Made by a program: the position numbers and the translations under genes | Notes under the pieces: model-generated | What the model was told of the DNA's origin: nothing | Database searches by the model: none | The model's input: only the letters and a program-made list of their open reading frames with translations | Part shown: positions 15,466 through 23,497 of the stretch, one piece after another | Numbering within the stretch: position 1 is the first letter of the stretch | Layout of the letters: each line of letters begins with the position of its first letter | DNA from: Microbacterium sp. cf046 | GTDB lineage: Bacteria; Actinomycetota; Actinomycetes; Actinomycetales; Microbacteriaceae | Reading direction: 5' to 3' | Length of the DNA stretch: 64,000 nucleotides | Assembly: GCF_900114345.1 (NCBI RefSeq) | Contig: NZ_FOZJ01000002.1 | Location: forward strand, 1,116,001-1,180,000

Positions 15466-17865
15466 GTGGCAGCGGATCGCACGGACGAGCACGTCGACGC
15501 ACTCGTCGTGGGCAGCGGTTTCGGCGGCTCGGTATCGGCGTATCGACTCGCCGGCGCCGGCCGCTCCGTCGTGCTCATGGAGCGCGGGCGGCCGTACCCT
15601 CCCGGTGGCTTCGCCCGCACGCCCAGCGAGTTCAGCGAGAACTTCTGGTCGCCCTCGGATGACCTGTACGGCCTGTTCGAGACCTGGAGCTTCCGGGGTC
15701 TGGAGGGTGTGGTCTCGAGCGGACTCGGCGGCGGCTCGCTGATCTACGCGAACGTCCTGCTGCGCAAGGACCCCGAGTGGTTCGTCCACGACTCCCCCCT
15801 TCCGGGTGGCGGCTACGAGAACTGGCCGATCAGCCGCGAGGACCTCGACCCGCACTACGACAGCGTCGAGGCGATGATGGGGGCGACCCCCTACCCGTAC
15901 ACCGACACGTCCAAGACGGTGGCGTTCGAGGAGGCCGCGCACCGTGCCGGGCTGCGCACCATGCGGCCTCCGCTCGCGGTCTCGTTCGGACCGGAACGCG
16001 AGGGGCGTCCGTCGATCGGTCTGATCCCCACCGCCGAATACGGCAACATCCACGGATCCGAGCGGTTCACGTGCATGCTCTGCGGCGAGTGCGACATCGG
16101 CTGCAACTACGGCTCGAAGAACACCCTCGATCACACCTACCTCTCGGCGGCCGCGCACGCCGGGGCCGACATCCGCACGCTCCACGAGGTCAAGGGCTTC
16201 CATCGGGTCGACGGCGCGTGGGAGGTGCACTACCGCGTGCACGACGCGCTCGCCGGAACGAGCGAGGACAAGGTCATCTTCGCCACCCAGCTGATCCTGG
16301 CGGCAGGAACGTTCGGCTCCACGTTCCTCCTCCTCAAGAACAGGGCCTCGATTCCCGGTCTGAGCACGGCGATCGGCACGCGATTCTGCGGAAACGGTGA
16401 TCTGCTCGGCTTCCTGTTCAATGCGCGGGAGAGCATCGAGCGCACTGCCAAGGCGCGCTCGCTGGTCAGCAGCCGCGGTCCGGTGATCACCAGCGCCGTC
16501 CGCGTGGGCGACCGCGTCGACGGCGACGACTCCGACGCGAAGGGGCGAGGCTACTACGTGCAGGATGCCGGCTACCCCGGGTTCCTGAACTGGCTCATGG
16601 AGCTCAGTCAGCTTCGATCGGTCATCTCGCGCAGCTCTCGCGTCGCCGTGCGGATGCTCGCATCGCGCCTGTTCGGCGAGGCGCGGTCGAATGTCTCGCG
16701 GGACCTCGCGTCGGCGATCGGCAAAGTGTCGCTGTCGTCGTCGTCGATGCCGGTGCTCGGGATGGGTCGTGATCTGCCCGACGGCATGATGTACCTCGAG
16801 GACGGACTCCTGCAGATCGATTGGACGACCGCGACCTCGATCGACTACTTCGACCACATGCGCGCGACGATGGGCCGCATCGCGGCGGAGCTCGGCGCCG
16901 AGTATGCCGACAATCCGCTGTGGTGGGCAAAACGCGTCATCACCGTGCACCCGCTCGGCGGTGCGCCGATGGGGCGGCACCCCTACGAAGGCGTGGTCGA
17001 CGAGTGGGGCAGGGTCTTCGGCGCCGAAGACCTCTGGGTGCTCGACGGGTCGGTCATGCCCGGACCGACCGGACCCAATCCGTCCCTGACCATCGCGGCC
17101 TTCGCCGACCGCGCGATCGAGCATCAGCTGGAAACGCCCACCCCGCGTCGCGCCCGCACGCCCAACCGCGCCGCCCGTCCCGAGAGGACACCCACGATGG
17201 ATGCCGCACCCGCCGTCGATCCGAGCACCACGACCGTCAGATTCACGGAGCAGATGAAGGGATTCGTCAAGCTCGGTGCCAGCGACCCGCGCGACGCGTA
17301 CGAGGACGCGCGCATCCTCGACGAGAAGTTCATGTTCGAGCTCACGATCTCCACGAGCGACATCGACGGCTTCGTGTCCGATCCGGCGCACGCGGGGACG
17401 GCATCCGGATTCGTCGAGGCCGACATCCTCGGGGGTCGGGTGCCCGTGGAACGAGGCTGGTTCAACCTGTTCGTGCAGCCCGACAACGAGGCCGAGCGCC
17501 GGATGATCTACCGGCTGTGGCTGACGGTCGATTCCGGCGCTCCGTTCACGATGCTCGGCTTCAAGGACGTGCACGACGACCCGGGGTTCGACCTGTGGGA
17601 CGACACCACGACGCTGTACGTGCAGCTCCTCAACGGCCACGTCCCGCCGCCCGAGACCGGGGAGCTCGGCGAGCTTCTCCCCGTGGGCGACCCCGGCGTC
17701 GCGGGGGCCGGCGTGCTGAGGATCAAGCCGCTGGATTTCGCCAAGCAGATGACCACGTTCCGCACCACCGGTCCCGGCGGCGCCGCGGCGGTCGCCGCAT
17801 TCGGCAGCCTGTTCCTGGGCCAGCTGTGGGACGCCTACGCAGGGCTGGCCGCCCGGGAGGAGTAA
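15466..17865 (+). CDS. GMC oxidoreductase (cholesterol-oxidase-like) with an extra C-terminal domain
   Basis: Of 799 residues, 1-~570 form a flavoprotein of the glucose-methanol-choline family, cholesterol-oxidase-like branch. FAD motif GSGFGGS begins at residue 16. A Cys-rich CMLCGECDIGCNYGSK stretch, the active-site VHPLGGAPMG (His) and GPTGPNPSLTI (Asn) follow. Residues ~578-799 are a separate domain with no motif I can name, typified by MKGFVKLGA, RGWFNLFVQ and YVQLLNGHV. An in-frame ATG at 17197 with AGAGGA eight bases upstream opens that domain, so it could also be made alone. GGGGGAGG precedes the GTG start and CATAAT at 15422 may be the -10. The next gene, a hydrolase, starts four bases after the stop. 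Confidence 0.85.
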   Translation: MAADRTDEHVDALVVGSGFGGSVSAYRLAGAGRSVVLMERGRPYPPGGFARTPSEFSENFWSPSDDLYGLFETWSFRGLEGVVSSGLGGGSLIYANVLLRKDPEWFVHDSPLPGGGYENWPISREDLDPHYDSVEAMMGATPYPYTDTSKTVAFEEAAHRAGLRTMRPPLAVSFGPEREGRPSIGLIPTAEYGNIHGSERFTCMLCGECDIGCNYGSKNTLDHTYLSAAAHAGADIRTLHEVKGFHRVDGAWEVHYRVHDALAGTSEDKVIFATQLILAAGTFGSTFLLLKNRASIPGLSTAIGTRFCGNGDLLGFLFNARESIERTAKARSLVSSRGPVITSAVRVGDRVDGDDSDAKGRGYYVQDAGYPGFLNWLMELSQLRSVISRSSRVAVRMLASRLFGEARSNVSRDLASAIGKVSLSSSSMPVLGMGRDLPDGMMYLEDGLLQIDWTTATSIDYFDHMRATMGRIAAELGAEYADNPLWWAKRVITVHPLGGAPMGRHPYEGVVDEWGRVFGAEDLWVLDGSVMPGPTGPNPSLTIAAFADRAIEHQLETPTPRRARTPNRAARPERTPTMDAAPAVDPSTTTVRFTEQMKGFVKLGASDPRDAYEDARILDEKFMFELTISTSDIDGFVSDPAHAGTASGFVEADILGGRVPVERGWFNLFVQPDNEAERRMIYRLWLTVDSGAPFTMLGFKDVHDDPGFDLWDDTTTLYVQLLNGHVPPPETGELGELLPVGDPGVAGAGVLRIKPLDFAKQMTTFRTTGPGGAAAVAAFGSLFLGQLWDAYAGLAAREE

Positions 17866-17869
17866 CGGA

Positions 17870-18943
17870 ATGAGCACGGCGACATCGCCCGCACGGCAGC
17901 GGTATGTGCGCCCCGGCACGCGGGGCCAGGAGACGGAGATCATCCCGTTCGAGGCCGACGACGGCGTGCCGCTGACGATGCTGCACGTGACCCGTGCGGG
18001 CGGTCGAACCCCGCGTGGTCCGGTGTTGCTCGTGCACGGCGCCGGCGTCCGCGCGGAGATCTTCCGCCCGCCGATCGCGAACACCCTGGTCGATGCCCTC
18101 CTCGATGACGGATTCGATGTCTGGATGGTGAACTGGCGCGCCTCGATCGACCTCCGTCCCGTCGCGTGGACACTCGATGACGCGGCGGCGTACGACTACC
18201 CGTCCGCCGTCCGGCTGATCCTCGCCCGCACCGGCGCATCGACGCTCAAGGCGTTCGTGCACTGCCAGGGCTCCACGTCGTTCGTGATCTCGGCGATCTC
18301 CGGACTCGTGCCCGAGGTGACGACCGTGGTGACCAATGCCGTGTCGCTGCACACGATCCTGCCTCGCTGGTCGGCGCTGAAGATCCAGGCCCTCTCGCCC
18401 ATGGTGCGCCGCTACACGCCCACGCTCTCACCGAAGTGGGGATACCGGACCGAGGGCTCCTTCTCGCGGATGCTGCGCGGCGTCGTGGTCAGGACGCACC
18501 CGGAGTGCGACAACCCGGTCTGCGCGATGGTGAGCTTCACCTACGGAGCCGGCAACCCGGGCCTGTGGGCGCACCGCAACATCGATCAGGCGACCCACGA
18601 CTGGATCACCGGCGAGTTCGCGGGTGCCCCGATGACCTTCTTCGCCCAGATGCGCGAGAGCGTGCGGGTCGGGCACCTCGTGCCGACCGGCGAGGTGGCG
18701 TCCATCGCACCGGATCTCATGGCCGCTCCGAAGACCGACGCCAGGTTCGTGTTCCTGGCCGGCGCAGACAACCGCTGCTTCCTGGCGGAGGGCCAGCGGC
18801 GCTCGTTCGAGCACTTCGACGCCTTCTCCCCCGGTCGCCATGCGCACCACGAGTTTCCGGGCTACGGGCACCTCGACGTCATCTTCGGGGCGACCGCATG
18901 GCGCGACACCTTCCCGGTGATCGTCGACGAGCTGCGGCGCTGA
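17870..18943 (+). CDS. alpha/beta hydrolase with a predicted cysteine nucleophile
   Basis: A 357-residue alpha/beta-hydrolase-fold protein. The oxyanion region is VLLVHGAGVR (~52-61). The nucleophile elbow is FVHCQGSTSF, which places Cys132 rather than Ser at the nucleophile, as in polyhydroxyalkanoate synthases (G-x-C-x-G). Asp300 in LAGADNR and His334 in GYGHLDV complete a triad. It lies four bases downstream of the GMC oxidoreductase and is surely co-transcribed. In other bacteria similar oxidoreductase, linker domain and hydrolase parts occur in one chain, as I recall, so the pair may process one sterol-like or lipid substrate. Confidence 0.82.
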   Translation: MSTATSPARQRYVRPGTRGQETEIIPFEADDGVPLTMLHVTRAGGRTPRGPVLLVHGAGVRAEIFRPPIANTLVDALLDDGFDVWMVNWRASIDLRPVAWTLDDAAAYDYPSAVRLILARTGASTLKAFVHCQGSTSFVISAISGLVPEVTTVVTNAVSLHTILPRWSALKIQALSPMVRRYTPTLSPKWGYRTEGSFSRMLRGVVVRTHPECDNPVCAMVSFTYGAGNPGLWAHRNIDQATHDWITGEFAGAPMTFFAQMRESVRVGHLVPTGEVASIAPDLMAAPKTDARFVFLAGADNRCFLAEGQRRSFEHFDAFSPGRHAHHEFPGYGHLDVIFGATAWRDTFPVIVDELRR

Positions 18944-18950
18944 GCGCCGC
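18934..18950. terminator. short palindrome over the hydrolase stop codon
   Basis: GCGGCGCT and AGCGCCGC (8 bp, one unpaired central base) enclose the TGA at 18941-18943, just before the convergent citrate synthase stop at 18956. With only 12 bases between the genes, this is the only visible termination element for both. Confidence 0.4.
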
Positions 18951-18955
18951 CGCGA

Positions 18956-20254
18956 TCAGACTGCGCCGGGGTAGTCGCGCTTGGTCGCGCCGACGTACAG
19001 CTGCTGCGGACGCCCGATCTTGGTCTGCGGGTCGCTCTGCATCTCGCGCCAGTGCGCGAGCCAGCCCGGCAGCCGGCCGATCGCGAACAGCACGGTGAAC
19101 ATGCGGGTGGGAAAGCCCATCGCCTTGTAGATGACGCCGGTGTAGAAGTCGACGTTCGGGTACAGCCGGCGCTCCTTGAAGTAGTCGTCCTCGAGGGCGA
19201 GCTGCTCCAGCTCCTTCGCGAGATCCAGAAGCGGGTCGCTGACACCGAGGGCGGTGAGCACCTCGTCGGCGGACTCCTTGACGAGCTTGGCGCGCGGGTC
19301 GTAGTTCTTGTAGACCCGATGGCCAAAGCCCATGAGCTTCACGCCGTCTTCCTTGTTCTTCACCCGCTCGACGAAGCGCTGCACGCTCTCGCCCGAGTCG
19401 CTGATGCGGGCCAGCATCTCCAGGACCGCCTCGTTCGCACCGCCGTGCAGCGGTCCGTACAGGGCGTTGATGCCTGCGGAGATGGACGAGAACTGGTTCG
19501 CGCCGGTGGAGCCGACCAGGCGCACGGTCGACGTGGAGGCGTTCTGCTCGTGATCTTCGTGCAGGATCAGCAGGCGCTCGAGCGCACGCGACATCACCGG
19601 ATCGATCTGGTACAGCTCCGAGAGCACCCCGAAGTTCAGCTTGAGGAAGTTGTCCACGAAGCTGAGCTTGTTGTCGGGATACAGGAAGGCCTGGCCGATG
19701 CTCTTCTTGTGCGCGTATGCCGCTATCACCGGCAGCTTCGCGAGCATCCGGATCGTGTTCAGCTCGACATGCTCGGGATTGTTCGGGTCGGACTCGCTCT
19801 CGTAATAGGTCGACAGCGCGGCCGTCGCCGACGAGAGCACGGACATGGGGTGCGCTGTGGTCGGGAGCGATGAGAAGAAGCGCTTCAGGTCCTCGTGCAG
19901 CAGGGTGTGGTGACGGATGCGCTCGTCGAACGCACCGAGCTCGTCGGCCGTCGGAAGCTCGCCGTAGATGAGCAGCCAGGCGACTTCGAGGTAGGTGCTG
20001 TTCTGGGCGAGCTGCTCGATCGGGTAGCCGCGGTAGCGCAGGATGCCCTGATCGCCGTCGATGAACGTCACTGCGGACTTCGTCGCCGCGGTGTTGACGA
20101 ACCCGTAGTCGAGCGTCGTGTGACCGGTCTGCCGCGTGAGTGTCGAGACGTCGACGCTCGGGGTGCCGTCCGTGCCGCGCAGAACCGGGAATCGAGCCGT
20201 CCGATCACCGATCGTGAGGGTGGCCTCGTCCTGCTGGGTGCCCGCGTCGCTCAC
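18956..20254 (-). CDS. gltA: citrate synthase (type II)
   Basis: A 432-residue hexameric-type citrate synthase that condenses acetyl-CoA and oxaloacetate at the entry of the TCA cycle. Catalytic features are the His in PLHGGANEAV, the His/Asp region GHRVYKNYDPRA, and FVDNFLKLNFG. The N-terminal ~65-residue beta domain is typical of Gram-negative/actinobacterial type II enzymes. The GTG start is chosen for AGGAGG four bases upstream. The leader is long: the likely -10 (TAGGCT, 20374-20379) is about 120 bases away, with a 10-bp inverted repeat in between. Confidence 0.95.
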   Translation of the reverse strand: MSDAGTQQDEATLTIGDRTARFPVLRGTDGTPSVDVSTLTRQTGHTTLDYGFVNTAATKSAVTFIDGDQGILRYRGYPIEQLAQNSTYLEVAWLLIYGELPTADELGAFDERIRHHTLLHEDLKRFFSSLPTTAHPMSVLSSATAALSTYYESESDPNNPEHVELNTIRMLAKLPVIAAYAHKKSIGQAFLYPDNKLSFVDNFLKLNFGVLSELYQIDPVMSRALERLLILHEDHEQNASTSTVRLVGSTGANQFSSISAGINALYGPLHGGANEAVLEMLARISDSGESVQRFVERVKNKEDGVKLMGFGHRVYKNYDPRAKLVKESADEVLTALGVSDPLLDLAKELEQLALEDDYFKERRLYPNVDFYTGVIYKAMGFPTRMFTVLFAIGRLPGWLAHWREMQSDPQTKIGRPQQLYVGATKRDYPGAV

Positions 20255-20305
20255 GGCGCCTCCTCGCGATTCCTGGTCGTTCCGGGGGTTTCGAGGACCC
20301 TGCGG

Positions 20306-20342
20306 ATCACGCCGGGGGGCGATCTCCGAGAGCCGGCGTGAT
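20306..20342 (-). promoter_or_regulatory. inverted repeat in the gltA leader
   Basis: ATCACGCCGG (20306-20315) and CCGGCGTGAT (20333-20342) are a perfect 10-bp inverted repeat separated by 17 bases. It lies between the likely promoter and the gltA start. It could be a leader hairpin or a dimeric repressor/activator site. Confidence 0.4.
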
Positions 20343-20373
20343 GACGAGGGATGCCGCACCACCGCGCTCCTAC

Positions 20374-20379
20374 AGCCTA
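20374..20379 (-). promoter_or_regulatory. probable -10 box of gltA
   Basis: TAGGCT on the minus strand has the same form as the -10 boxes seen at other genes here, but it lies about 120 bases before the start. No convincing -35 box was found. Confidence 0.35.
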
Positions 20380-20448
20380 ATGGCGCCGTCGGCATACTGC
20401 GGACACGACCAAAGGCGCGCGGCATCCGATGGAGGATTCCTCCGATGC

Positions 20449-21555
20449 TCAGGCACCGCCCAGACGCGCCGCCGCGGCCGCGATCCGTTCATCGGTGGCC
20501 GTGAGGGACAGGCGCACGTGCTGCGGGAAGTGCGCGCCGTAGAAATGGCCCGGCCCGCTCAGAATGCCGAGATCGGCGAGCCGGCCGACGCTCTCCCACG
20601 CGTCACGGCCCTCTGTGGCCCAGAGGTACAGCCCCGCTTCGCTGTGATCGACGCGGAAACCGGCGGCTTCGAGCGCCGGTTTGAGGGTCGCGCGTCTGGC
20701 GCGGTACCGCTCCTTCTGCGCTTCGACGTGCTCGTCGTCGCCGAGCGCCGCGATCATGGCCGACTGCACAGGCGCGGGGAGCATGAGCCCGAGATGCTTG
20801 CGTGCGGTCACGAGCCTCGCGACGAGCGCCGGATCGCCGGCCAAGAACGCGGCCCGGTATCCGGCCAGATTCGACTGCTTGCTGAGCGAGTACACCGACA
20901 GGATGCCGGTCGCATCGCCGCCGGTCACGCGAAGGTCCAGGACCGACGGGATGGGGTCGCGGTCCCACGGCGCCTCCCACCCGAGCTCCGCGTAGCACTC
21001 GTCGCTCGCGAGCACCGCACCGAGCTCGCGGGCCCGGGCGACTGCGGTGCGCAGGAATGCGGCATCCAGCACTCGGCCGTCGGGATTGCCCGGCGAGTTG
21101 AGCCAGACGAGCCGCGTTCCCTCGGGCCAGTCCGCCGGTTCGTCCGAGGCCAGCGGCGTCGCCCCCACCAGTCGCGCGCCGACCTCGTAGGTCGGGTACG
21201 CCGCGCGCGGATGCACGACCGTGTCGCCCGGGCCGAGATCCATCAGGAGCGGCAGGAGCGCGACCAGCTCCTTCGAGCCGATCGACGGCAGCACGTGGTC
21301 CGGTGTGAGGCCCGGCACACCGCGGCGCCGCGCGTACCAGTCGACGATCGCCTCACGCAGAGCGGGCGTGCCGACGGTCTGCGGGTAGGCGTGCGCATCG
21401 GTCGCCGCGGCGAGTGCCCGGGCGATGAGCGGCGGCGTCGGATCGACGGGCGAGCCGATCGACAGATCGACGATGCCGTCGGGGTGCGCGCCCGCGCGCG
21501 CCGCGTACGGAGCGACCGCATCCCAGGGGTAGTCGGCGAGGTCAGCGACGCCCAT
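20449..21555 (-). CDS. dapC: succinyldiaminopimelate transaminase
   Basis: A 368-residue fold-type I PLP aminotransferase of the actinobacterial DapC type, converting N-succinyl-2-amino-6-ketopimelate to succinyl-DAP. The PLP lysine is in SLSKQSNLAGYR. Cofactor and substrate motifs include VWLNSPGNPDG and ASDECYAELGW. DapC completes the set with dapD and dapE elsewhere in the window. It follows fdxA after a seven-base gap on the same strand, an arrangement also found in mycobacteria (Rv1177-Rv1178, from memory). An imperfect GGAGG/CCTCC hairpin follows the stop. Confidence 0.9.
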   Translation of the reverse strand: MGVADLADYPWDAVAPYAARAGAHPDGIVDLSIGSPVDPTPPLIARALAAATDAHAYPQTVGTPALREAIVDWYARRRGVPGLTPDHVLPSIGSKELVALLPLLMDLGPGDTVVHPRAAYPTYEVGARLVGATPLASDEPADWPEGTRLVWLNSPGNPDGRVLDAAFLRTAVARARELGAVLASDECYAELGWEAPWDRDPIPSVLDLRVTGGDATGILSVYSLSKQSNLAGYRAAFLAGDPALVARLVTARKHLGLMLPAPVQSAMIAALGDDEHVEAQKERYRARRATLKPALEAAGFRVDHSEAGLYLWATEGRDAWESVGRLADLGILSGPGHFYGAHFPQHVRLSLTATDERIAAAAARLGGA

Positions 21556-21562
21556 GACGGGC

Positions 21563-21883
21563 TTACGGAGCCTGCGGCGGCAGCGCGTCGATCACGGGAT
21601 GATCCTTGTGGATCACGCCGACCTTGGCGGCTCCACCCGGCGATCCGACATCCTCGAACCACTCGACGTTCGCCTTGTAGTAGTCCTGCCACTCGTCAGG
21701 CAGGTCGTCCTCGTAGTAGATCGCCTCGACCGGGCAGACGGGCTCGCATGCACCGCAGTCCACGCACTCGTCGGGGTGGATGTACAGCATCCGATCACCC
21801 TCGTAGATGCAGTCGACCGGGCATTCGTCGATGCAGGCGCGGTCTTTCACATCCACGCACGGAAGAGCGATCACATACGTCAC
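21563..21883 (-). CDS. fdxA: seven-iron ferredoxin
   Basis: A 106-residue ferredoxin with one [3Fe-4S] and one [4Fe-4S] cluster. The cluster ligands are seen in [13 protein letters not shown] and the classical [17 protein letters not shown] run. A C-terminal extension ([15 protein letters not shown]) is typical of actinobacterial FdxA/FdxC, which donate electrons to cytochromes P450 and other redox enzymes. GTG is the start, with TAGACT six bases upstream (leaderless). The gene is followed directly by dapC. Confidence 0.95.
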   Translation of the reverse strand: MTYVIALPCVDVKDRACIDECPVDCIYEGDRMLYIHPDECVDCGACEPVCPVEAIYYEDDLPDEWQDYYKANVEWFEDVGSPGGAAKVGVIHKDHPVIDALPPQAP

Positions 21884-21887
21884 GAGT

Positions 21888-22331
21888 TCAGTCTAGACGC
21901 GGCTCGGGATCCTCCTCGGCCTGAATCCGCCGGTTCGGCCACGCGACGACGAGCACCACGAGAACGGGGACCGCGATCGTCCATGCGATGGCCAGTTCGG
22001 TCTGCGGGACGATGACCGACCCGCCCGGACCGCGGCCGGAGAAGACGAGCGTCGCGAGGATCATCCCCAAACCGGTGGCGAGCGCGGCCCAGCGGTCGGC
22101 CGTCAGCAGCCGCACGGAGGCGAGCAGTGCCGCGCTCCCGATGATCGCGAGCACGAGCCCGAGCGGGAACCAGCCCACCGTGTACGAGTGCGCGATCGTG
22201 CCCGCGAGCCCGTAGACGGCTCCCACGATGAAGGCGACGATCCAGGTCGCGATGCGGGGGGCCCGCGACCGCAGGCCCGGGGTCTGGGGCGATGGCCCGG
22301 AGGGGGCGTCCGTCGCGGAGGGCGTGTTCAC
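21888..22331 (-). CDS. conserved four-helix membrane protein (DUF6113-like)
   Basis: A 147-residue protein with a Pro/Ser-rich N-terminal tail of about 28 residues and four transmembrane helices (starting near [37 protein letters not shown] and [15 protein letters not shown]). A charged C-terminal tail follows. The short [12 protein letters not shown] loop before the last helix resembles the DUF6113 family. No function is known. TAAACT lies seven bases before the GTG start (leaderless). Its stop is five bases ahead of the fdxA start and overlaps the fdxA -10 region. Confidence 0.7.
   Translation of the reverse strand: MNTPSATDAPSGPSPQTPGLRSRAPRIATWIVAFIVGAVYGLAGTIAHSYTVGWFPLGLVLAIIGSAALLASVRLLTADRWAALATGLGMILATLVFSGRGPGGSVIVPQTELAIAWTIAVPVLVVLVVAWPNRRIQAEEDPEPRLD
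21890..21895 (-). promoter_or_regulatory. -10 box of a leaderless promoter (fdxA)
   Basis: TAGACT on the minus strand ends six bases before the fdxA GTG. It overlaps the last codons of the upstream membrane-protein gene, so fdxA-dapC has its own promoter. Confidence 0.5.
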
Positions 22332-22338
22332 GCGGGCA

Positions 22339-22344
22339 AGTTTA
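22339..22344 (-). promoter_or_regulatory. -10 box of a leaderless promoter (DUF6113-like gene)
   Basis: TAAACT on the minus strand ends seven bases before the GTG at 22331. Confidence 0.5.
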
Positions 22345-22352
22345 GGCGCTCA

Positions 22353-22667
22353 CTATGCGGCCCACCCCCACAGCCGCAGCAGGCCCGCGGTGAGCGCCGC
22401 GGCGATCACCACGACCAGGAACGGGGCGCGCAGCAGCAGCAGGCCCGCTGCGACCAGCACGGCGGGGATGCGCGCGTCGAGGACGATCTCCTGGCCCGCG
22501 CCGAGCGTCTGCACGGCCACCAGGGCCGACAGCAGCGCGACGGTGAGCAGATCGGCGATCCGTGCCGGGCGCGGCGCCTCGAGGAAGCGCTGGGGCACCA
22601 GATAGCCGAGCGTCTTGAGCGCGACGCAGATGATCGATGCGATGAGCACGGCGGTCCACAGGGTCAC
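22353..22667 (-). CDS. azlD: AzlD family protein (amino-acid exporter small subunit)
   Basis: A 104-residue protein with three to four hydrophobic helices, matching AzlD/YgaH, the small partner of the AzlC/YgaZ branched-chain amino acid exporter. The typical KTLGYLVPQRF motif follows the first helix. The GTG start overlaps the azlC stop by four bases, so the two subunits are translated together. Confidence 0.87.
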   Translation of the reverse strand: MTLWTAVLIASIICVALKTLGYLVPQRFLEAPRPARIADLLTVALLSALVAVQTLGAGQEIVLDARIPAVLVAAGLLLLRAPFLVVVIAAALTAGLLRLWGWAA

Positions 22668-23413
22668 GGCAGCCCCACCCTCTCGGCGACGTCCTCGGGC
22701 TCATCCGGCGGCTCCTCGCTGACGCCCAGCCAGTTGAACCATCCGACGATGATCGCCACCACTGCGGCCACCAGCACCGGGATGCCCGGCATCAGCACGG
22801 GCGTCAGCATCGTGGCCACGACCGCGGCGGCGATCCCCACGGCGATGGGCTGCCGGTGCCGCAGCCGGGGCCACAGCAGGGCGAGGAACGCCGCCGCCGC
22901 CGCGGCATCGAGTCCGTACGCCTTCGGGTCGCCCAGGACGTCTCCCAGCAGGGCGCCGGCGAGGGTCGAGAGGTTCCAGCCGACGTAGATCGCGATGCCG
23001 GTCACCCAGAACCCCAGCGTTCGCGCGCGGCTCGTCGTCTGGGCCAGCGAGACCGCCGTGGACTCGTCGATCGTGAACTGCGCTGCGGCGACGCGGCGCC
23101 AGAATCCCGTTCCGATCACGGGCGACATCCGCATCCCGTACGCGATGTTGCGCACTCCAAGGAGGGATGCCGACGCGATCGCGGCGGGCGCCGCAGGGAG
23201 GCCGCCTGCGGCGATCACCCCGACGAACGCGAACTGCGATCCACCCGTGAACATCACGAGGCTCATGACGCAGGTCTGCCAGATGTCGAGTCCGGCGGCC
23301 ACTGCGAGCGCTCCGAACGAGACTCCGTACGCGCTCGTGGCCAGCGCCACACCGAGGCCCTGACGCCAGGCGCGGCGACTCTCCGGGTCGGATGCCGGGC
23401 GCTCGAGAGTCAC
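22664..23413 (-). CDS. azlC: AzlC family amino-acid exporter large subunit
   Basis: A 249-residue integral membrane protein of the AzlC/YgaZ family that exports branched-chain amino acids or related compounds. Family landmarks are SYGVSFGALAVAAGL-like residues near 30, MSLVMFTGGSQFA, and the conserved LGVRNIAYGMRMSP loop. About five to seven helices are seen. TAGGCT lies seven bases before the GTG start (leaderless). The C-terminal tail is acidic (SEEPPDEPEDVAERV). Confidence 0.9.
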   Translation of the reverse strand: MTLERPASDPESRRAWRQGLGVALATSAYGVSFGALAVAAGLDIWQTCVMSLVMFTGGSQFAFVGVIAAGGLPAAPAAIASASLLGVRNIAYGMRMSPVIGTGFWRRVAAAQFTIDESTAVSLAQTTSRARTLGFWVTGIAIYVGWNLSTLAGALLGDVLGDPKAYGLDAAAAAAFLALLWPRLRHRQPIAVGIAAAVVATMLTPVLMPGIPVLVAAVVAIIVGWFNWLGVSEEPPDEPEDVAERVGLP

Positions 23414-23420
23414 CCGCCCG

Positions 23421-23426
23421 AGCCTA
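23421..23426 (-). promoter_or_regulatory. -10 box of a leaderless promoter (azlC)
   Basis: TAGGCT on the minus strand ends seven bases before the azlC GTG at 23413. Confidence 0.5.
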
Positions 23427-23497
23427 CCGAGCGCGACCGCGTCGCGGAACGTGCCGCCGCGGCATCCGTGGCCCGTCCGCGCGGACGGGAGCGGGCG

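Noticed and set aside
17197..17865. A fully separate gene for the C-terminal domain of the GMC protein
   Set aside because: The frame runs through from the oxidoreductase without a stop, so it is annotated as one gene; internal initiation is kept only as a finding.
15124..18084. A 986-codon minus-strand open frame under PPK2, the GMC oxidoreductase and the hydrolase
   Set aside because: The three plus-strand genes have clear catalytic motifs and ribosome binding sites; the opposite frame has none.
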